Positions 5,936 through 9,816 of a stretch of DNA of 9,816 nucleotides are shown piece by piece (the stretch's first letter is position 1; each line of letters starts with the position of its first letter). The notes beneath the pieces are model-generated. The model made no database searches. It was not told the DNA's origin and saw nothing but the letters and a program-made list of their open reading frames with translations. Position numbers and translations under genes: made by a program. The DNA is from Clostridiales bacterium (GTDB taxonomy: Bacteria; Bacillota; Clostridia; Oscillospirales; Acutalibacteraceae), in NCBI GenBank assembly GCA_022791355.1, contig JAAVYX010000265.1:1-9816 (forward strand), in the 5' to 3' direction.

Positions 5936-6070
5936 TCCCACCCAAAAACAAAAAAGTAAATGGAAGCAAATCTTCTTAGGCTCGAAATACCCCCACCGCG
6001 CATAAAATCATAAGCTGAAATCTAACCATTTAAACGATAAGAAACGCGCAAGCGTAAAAAAATCCAAAGA

Positions 6071-6104
6071 AAGGAAAGATACCGGGCCGCAGGCACGGTA
6101 TCCT
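6071..6104 (+). promoter_or_regulatory. Hairpin between Shine-Dalgarno and rsmB start codon
   Basis: AAGGAAA (6071-6077) is the only purine-rich ribosome binding site near the rsmB start, but it is 27 bases from ATG 6105. Between them GATACCG (6078-6084) pairs perfectly with CGGTATC (6096-6102), and inside that GCC pairs with GGC around loop GCA. Folding removes 25 bases, leaving only CT before ATG, so the hairpin could bring the site into working distance. It could also make translation sensitive to temperature or a binding partner. Confidence 0.55.
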
Positions 6105-7559
6105 ATGGCGACTGCTATGGCTCCTGTCAAACGCCCTGTAAAGTCCGCCCGGCGGACAGCATTGGACGCGCTCTGCCGGGTGAGCGTGGGAGAGGGCTAC
6201 TCCAACCTGGTGCTGGACGCGGCCTTGAAGGAAGCCGGCCTCTCTCCGGCCGACAACGGCCTGGCCGCCGCCCTCTTCTACGGGACGCTGGAACGGCGGA
6301 TTACGCTGGATTATTATTTGAAAGACCTTGCTAAGGGCCGGATTTCTCCCTATGTGCGGGAGGCCCTGCGCATGGGACTTTACCAGATTTTGTATATGGA
6401 CAAGATCCCCGACGCGGCTGCTGTCAGCGAGACGGTGGAGCTGGTCAAGCATTCTAGGGAAAGCCGGGCGGCTGGCCTGTGCAACGCGGTTCTTCGCGGC
6501 GCCCTGAGGCGGCGGGAAGAACTGTCGCCGCCGCAGGGGCACGGGCTGGAGGCGCTAAGCGTCCGGTACGCCTGTCCCGCCTGGCTGGTCCAAAACCTGA
6601 TAGGCGACTATGGTCTCGCCTTTGCCACAGACTTTTTGGAGGACGCGCTGCAGCCCCCGCCGGTCTACATACGGGTCAACACCCTGCGGATTTCGCCGAA
6701 GGAGCTGGTCGAGCGTCTGCGGCAGGCGGGACTGCGGGCGGAGGCTGGGCCGGAGGGAGCGAGTCCGGAGAAAGCTGGTTCGGTGCAAGTTGATCCGGCG
6801 GGAATGGGGCCGGCGGGCGCCGGTCTGCTGGAGGGCTGTATTCGTATGGACGGAGCGGGGGCTGTGGAGAAAAATCCCCTCTACCTTTCCGGCCTTTTCC
6901 ATGTGCAGGACGCGGCTTCCCAGTATTGCGCCGCCCTGCTGGACCCCCGCCCGGGGGAGCGAGCGCTGGACCTCTGCGCCGCGCCGGGGGGCAAGAGCTT
7001 CACCTTGGCCCAGCGTATGGAGGATAGGGGTATGCTGGTTTCCTGCGACCTGCACGAGCAGCGGGTGGGCCTGATCCGCAAGGGGGCTGGGCGGCTGGGG
7101 ATCACCTGCTTGTCCCCCCGGCAAAACGACGGCGCGGCCTATAACCCCGGACTGCTGGAAGGGGCGGCCGGCGGCTTTGACAAGGTGCTCTGCGACGTGC
7201 CTTGCTCGGGTTTTGGTATAATTCGGCGCAAGCCGGACGTAAAATATAAGGAGCCGGACAGCCTCAAGGCCCTGCCGGCCCTCCAGCTGGCCATCCTGGA
7301 AAACGGGAGCCGGTATGTGGGGCCGGGCGGGCGGCTGGTTTACTCCACCTGTACCCTGCGACGGGCCGAGAATCAAAAGGTCTGCGCGCGATTTTTAAAG
7401 GCCCATCCCGAATTTGTCCTAGAGGAGCGGGCGGGATTCCGGTCGGCTCTGGCCGACGATCCCCCAGGCTTTTACACCTTTACCCCGGCCTCCCACGGGT
7501 CGGACGGCTTTTTTGCCGCCGTCTTTCGACGGGCGGCGTTTCCCAAAGGGGGCGCATGA
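6105..7559 (+). CDS. rsmB: 16S rRNA (cytosine(967)-C(5))-methyltransferase
   Basis: 484 residues; the family is usually about 430-450. It transfers a methyl group from SAM to C967 of 16S rRNA during small-subunit assembly. An N-terminal NusB-like RNA-binding helical domain spans about 15-140 (ARRTALDALCRV, then AALFYGTLERR, LRMGLYQILYMDKIP and VNA-type CNAVLRG). The Rossmann methyltransferase domain carries LDLCAAPGGKSF at 288-299 (SAM), CDVPCSGFG at 363-371 with Cys367, and VYSTCTL at 412-418 with the nucleophile Cys416. Residues about 213-245 are a Gly/Ala/Pro/Glu-rich insertion that explains much of the extra length. The start is ATG 6105; ATG 6117 is also possible and has no better ribosome binding site (see the hairpin at 6071-6104). 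The stop overlaps the start of rlmN. Confidence 0.95.
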   Translation: MATAMAPVKRPVKSARRTALDALCRVSVGEGYSNLVLDAALKEAGLSPADNGLAAALFYGTLERRITLDYYLKDLAKGRISPYVREALRMGLYQILYMDKIPDAAAVSETVELVKHSRESRAAGLCNAVLRGALRRREELSPPQGHGLEALSVRYACPAWLVQNLIGDYGLAFATDFLEDALQPPPVYIRVNTLRISPKELVERLRQAGLRAEAGPEGASPEKAGSVQVDPAGMGPAGAGLLEGCIRMDGAGAVEKNPLYLSGLFHVQDAASQYCAALLDPRPGERALDLCAAPGGKSFTLAQRMEDRGMLVSCDLHEQRVGLIRKGAGRLGITCLSPRQNDGAAYNPGLLEGAAGGFDKVLCDVPCSGFGIIRRKPDVKYKEPDSLKALPALQLAILENGSRYVGPGGRLVYSTCTLRRAENQKVCARFLKAHPEFVLEERAGFRSALADDPPGFYTFTPASHGSDGFFAAVFRRAAFPKGGA

Positions 7560-8602
7560 TGGAAAATAAAAAGGACGTCAAATCCATGCTGCCGCAGGAG
7601 CTGGAGCAGGTCGTGCAGGAGCTGGGTCAGCCCCGCTTCCGGGCGGGTCAAATTTTCAAATGGCTCCAGTCTGGCGTCACGGATTTTGAGAAAATGAGCA
7701 ACCTGCCAAAAGGTTTTCGGCAAAATTTGGGCAATAATTTCTATATAGCCGACGTAATTTTAAAAAAAAGGCTTGAATCTACCCTGGATGATACTGTAAA
7801 ATATCTATATATGCTTCATGATGGGCAGTATGTGGAATCGGTGCTCATGCATTATAAGCACGGGTATACCGTCTGCGTCTCCACCCAGGTGGGCTGCCGG
7901 ATGGGCTGCAGCTTCTGCGCCTCCGGTCTGGACGGCCTGGCCCGCAACCTGACCGCCTCGGAAATTCTCAGCCAGGTCATGGCCGCCGAGCGGGACAAGG
8001 GGGTCCGGGTCTCCAATGTGGTGCTCATGGGCATGGGGGAGCCGCTGGACAATTTTGACAACACAGTCCGTTTTTTGGACCTTGTTTCCCATCCCGATGG
8101 GATGAACATCGGTCTGCGGCATATCTCCCTCTCCACCTCGGGGGTGGTGCCCGGCATCTATAAGCTTATGGAGCTGCGCAAACCCATCACCCTGTCGGTC
8201 TCCCTCCACGCCCCCAACGACCAAATCCGCAGCCGGATGATGCGGGTCAACCGCAAGTGGAATGTGGAGACCTTGCTGAAGGCCTGCCGGGATTATATCG
8301 CGGCCGACGGGCGGCGCATCTCCTTCGAATACGCCGTGGTGGAAGGGGTCAACGACTCGGACGCCTGCGCCAGGGAGCTGGCCGCCCGGCTGAAGGGTAT
8401 GCTCTGCCACGTCAACCTGATCCCCGCCAACCCTGTGGCCGAAAACGGCTACAGGCGGCCCAACGCCGCCCGGGTGGCCCGGTTCGCCGAACTGCTGAAC
8501 CGGGAGGGGGTCAACACCACCGTCCGCCGGACCCTGGGGGCCGACATCAACGCCTCCTGCGGCCAGCTGCGCAGGCAGCAGGCCCGGGAAGGGGAGGCGT
8601 GA
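7559..8602 (+). CDS. rlmN: 23S rRNA (adenine(2503)-C(2))/tRNA(Ade37) dual-specificity methyltransferase, radical SAM
   Basis: 347 residues, typical. RlmN methylates A2503 of 23S rRNA and A37 of some tRNAs at C2 by radical SAM chemistry. Numbering from ATG 7559: the 4Fe-4S motif is CRMGCSFC at 113-120 (Cys113, 117 and 120), preceded by the conserved Cys106. LMGMGEPLDNFDN at about 156-168 is the SAM-contacting block, and SLHAPND sits at 215-221. The C-terminal RRTLGADINASCGQLR holds the methyl-carrying Cys334. Two ATGs are adjacent (7556 and 7559). AAAGGGGG (7545-7552) is 3 bases from the first and 6 from the second, so I prefer 7559, which shares one base with the rsmB stop (TGATG). Translational coupling with rsmB is likely. 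Confidence 0.97.
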   Translation: MENKKDVKSMLPQELEQVVQELGQPRFRAGQIFKWLQSGVTDFEKMSNLPKGFRQNLGNNFYIADVILKKRLESTLDDTVKYLYMLHDGQYVESVLMHYKHGYTVCVSTQVGCRMGCSFCASGLDGLARNLTASEILSQVMAAERDKGVRVSNVVLMGMGEPLDNFDNTVRFLDLVSHPDGMNIGLRHISLSTSGVVPGIYKLMELRKPITLSVSLHAPNDQIRSRMMRVNRKWNVETLLKACRDYIAADGRRISFEYAVVEGVNDSDACARELAARLKGMLCHVNLIPANPVAENGYRRPNAARVARFAELLNREGVNTTVRRTLGADINASCGQLRRQQAREGEA

Positions 8603-8634
8603 TCGCGCCGGCGGCTCACGCTTTTCAAGGGTCT

Positions 8635-8662
8635 GCTGTATAGCGGCCGGCCGTTATACAGC
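8635..8662. other. Long inverted repeat between rlmN and the phosphatase gene
   Basis: GCTGTATAGCGG (8635-8646) pairs with CCGTTATACAGC (8651-8662): 12 pairs with one G-T, loop CCGG. No T-run follows on either strand, so it is not a standard terminator. It could be an mRNA processing or stability element, or a protein-binding site. Confidence 0.5.
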
Positions 8663-8691
8663 GGGATCGGCGGAGGCCCTTATCATCTATC

Positions 8692-8708
8692 CCTTTTGCA
8701 AAAGGAGG
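8692..8708 (+). promoter_or_regulatory. Ribosome binding site within a palindrome, deciding the GTG start
   Basis: AAAGGAGG (8701-8708) is 7 bases before GTG 8716 and fixes that start. Its first five bases are the right half of the perfect 14-bp palindrome CCTTTTGCAAAAGG (8692-8705), so a small hairpin could partly mask it. Confidence 0.6.
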
Positions 8709-8715
8709 TATTCGC

Positions 8716-9444
8716 GTGAAGATCGTTTCCAAATCCGACGTGGGGCGGGTCCGCCGTTCCAACCAGGATTCCTACGCGGCCGGCGAGCTGCCGGGCGGCG
8801 TGAGCTGGGCGGTGGTCTGCGACGGTATGGGCGGGGCCAACGGCGGCAATATCGCGAGTGCCACCGCTGTGAAGATGATATCCGAGACCATTTCCTCCTC
8901 CTATCGGGAGGGAATGGGGGCCAATTCCATCCGCACCATGCTCCAGTCGGCGGTTTACGCCGCCAACGTCTCCATATTCGATATGGCCAAATCGGTGGAG
9001 TCTTTGGCCGGTATGGGCACCACTGTGGTGGCTGCCGTGCTGTCGGGAGACTGCGCTCACATCGTCCATGCGGGAGACAGCCGGGCCTACCGCATCCGCG
9101 GGGAGGAGATCACCCAGATCACCAAGGATCACTCCATCGTGCAGAATATGGTGGAGAGCGGCCAGCTCACGGCCGACGAGGCCCGGTATCATCCCCGGAA
9201 AAACGTCATCACCCGGGCGCTGGGAGTGGAGGAAACCCTGGAGGTGGAGTATGACGAGATCGAGCTGGCAGGCGAGGACGTGCTGCTTATCTGCACCGAC
9301 GGGCTGACCAATTACCTGGATACCGAGGATATTTTACAAATCATTCGGGAGCACAGCTTTTACGATTATCCCGAAACCATGATCGCCCAGGCTAACGAAA
9401 ACGGCGGCGGGGACAATATCACCGTTGTGGTCATAACCCAGTAG
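8716..9444 (+). CDS. prpC: PP2C-family Ser/Thr protein phosphatase (PrpC/Stp type)
   Basis: 242 residues from a GTG start, the normal length for bacterial PrpC/Stp. It is a metal-dependent (Mn/Mg) cytoplasmic phosphatase that removes phosphate from Ser/Thr and usually counters the kinase PrkC. All expected motifs are present: RRSNQDSY at 13-20 (Asp18), VVCDGMGGANGG at 33-44 (Asp36, Gly37), GMGTTVV at 99-105, HAGDSRAYRI at 118-127 (Asp121), ITKDHS at 135-140, ITRALG at 165-170, LLICTDGLTNYL at 190-201 (Asp195), and GGGDNITVVV at 230-239 (Asp233, Asn234). It lies 113 bases after rlmN, in the same order as in many Firmicutes. The kinase gene that usually follows directly is not seen in the 372 bases left in the window, which hold a repeat instead. 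Confidence 0.96.
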   Translation: MKIVSKSDVGRVRRSNQDSYAAGELPGGVSWAVVCDGMGGANGGNIASATAVKMISETISSSYREGMGANSIRTMLQSAVYAANVSIFDMAKSVESLAGMGTTVVAAVLSGDCAHIVHAGDSRAYRIRGEEITQITKDHSIVQNMVESGQLTADEARYHPRKNVITRALGVEETLEVEYDEIELAGEDVLLICTDGLTNYLDTEDILQIIREHSFYDYPETMIAQANENGGGDNITVVVITQ

Positions 9445-9480
9445 ACGGGATGGAGTATTTTTTCTTATTTGGCTGAGATA

Positions 9481-9816
9481 GAGGTTTCGCGCCAGGTATC
9501 CTTTTCTTGTTTCTCCAGAACTTAGTCTAATAGCGCGACATACTTTTCTTCATGTGAAGAAAAGTATGCAAAAGACACACCAGAGGGAAACCCTTTCGAC
9601 CGGGTTTCCCTCTGGACACCCTTCCTGAACGACACAGAGGGCTCCGCCCTACGGACTCCCGCCCTACGGGGTACCTCCCTATACATTTTCCCTTAACTCT
9701 ACTTTCTTCCCCTCAGCCGCAGGCTGCTGACTTATCGCTTCCCGCTAGTAGCTCCAAGACAAGTACTCCCCATTCCTAGTCGGCCTCTTCTGTCATCTAC
9801 TCTCGTAGCTATGAAC
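9481..9816 (+). repeat. Interspersed structured repeat, copy C (runs off window)
   Basis: It matches copy B along its whole visible length. Hairpin I is CATACTTTTCTTC (9539-9551) with GAAGAAAAGTATG (9556-9568): the arms differ from copy B at many positions yet pair perfectly. Hairpin II is 9580-9593 with 9602-9615, a perfect 14-bp stem with loop TTTCGACC. The bases just before it, 9455-9480, look like the tail of one short bordering unit (T-run, TTATTT, TGAG). The stretch 9445-9816 contains no gene. Confidence 0.85.

Noticed and set aside
5040..6000. Insertion sequence with transposase
   Set aside because: No transposase-like frame on either strand, so at most a non-autonomous element.

Overview
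The window looks like chromosome from a GC-rich, low-motility-type gut Clostridia member, most plausibly the Oscillospiraceae/Oscillospirales. That placement is an inference. It rests on the two-subunit NAD-linked class 1B dihydroorotate dehydrogenase (PyrK/PyrD), the rsmB-rlmN-prpC gene order usual in Firmicutes, strong AGGAGG ribosome binding sites, and GC-rich, C/G-ending codons.

Layout. Positions 1-300 contain no convincing protein gene but fold into an elaborate nested stem structure, a candidate structured RNA. A strong promoter at 298-326 drives a small acidic orphan gene (364-726). Positions 740-1765 are a decaying accessory stretch: a remnant of a methylthioadenosine/S-adenosylhomocysteine nucleosidase gene (918-1224, plus strand) faces a minus-strand gene split by an in-frame TAA (1288-1764), with a near-perfect bidirectional terminator between them. 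From 4960 down to 2086 runs a minus-strand cluster: pyrK, pyrD, a histidine phosphatase and ruvX. pyrK/pyrD overlap by one base and encode the two subunits of one enzyme that oxidises dihydroorotate to orotate. A hairpin separates them from the phosphatase-ruvX pair. From 6105 to 9444 runs a plus-strand cluster: rsmB and rlmN (both methylate rRNA; they overlap by one base), then a PP2C-type phosphatase (prpC/stp).

The most unusual content is non-coding. A roughly 340-bp repeat without a convincing gene occurs four times: a 5' fragment at 1826-1930, a full copy at 5117-5454, an inverted divergent copy at about 5590-5810, and a copy at 9481-9816 that runs off the window. Every copy starts with GAGG(T/C)TTCGCGCCA and carries, about 55 bp further in, a hairpin whose arms differ between copies yet still pair, which is compensatory change. 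The 5117 and 5590 copies point toward each other and are bordered on their outer sides by degenerate tandem units of about 35-41 bp, so the 1.1-kb gap between the divergent pyrK and rsmB genes is a large imperfect palindrome. A further copy lies directly after prpC, where many Firmicutes have prkC.

Limits: identifications come from reading motifs by eye. No database search or folding program was run.
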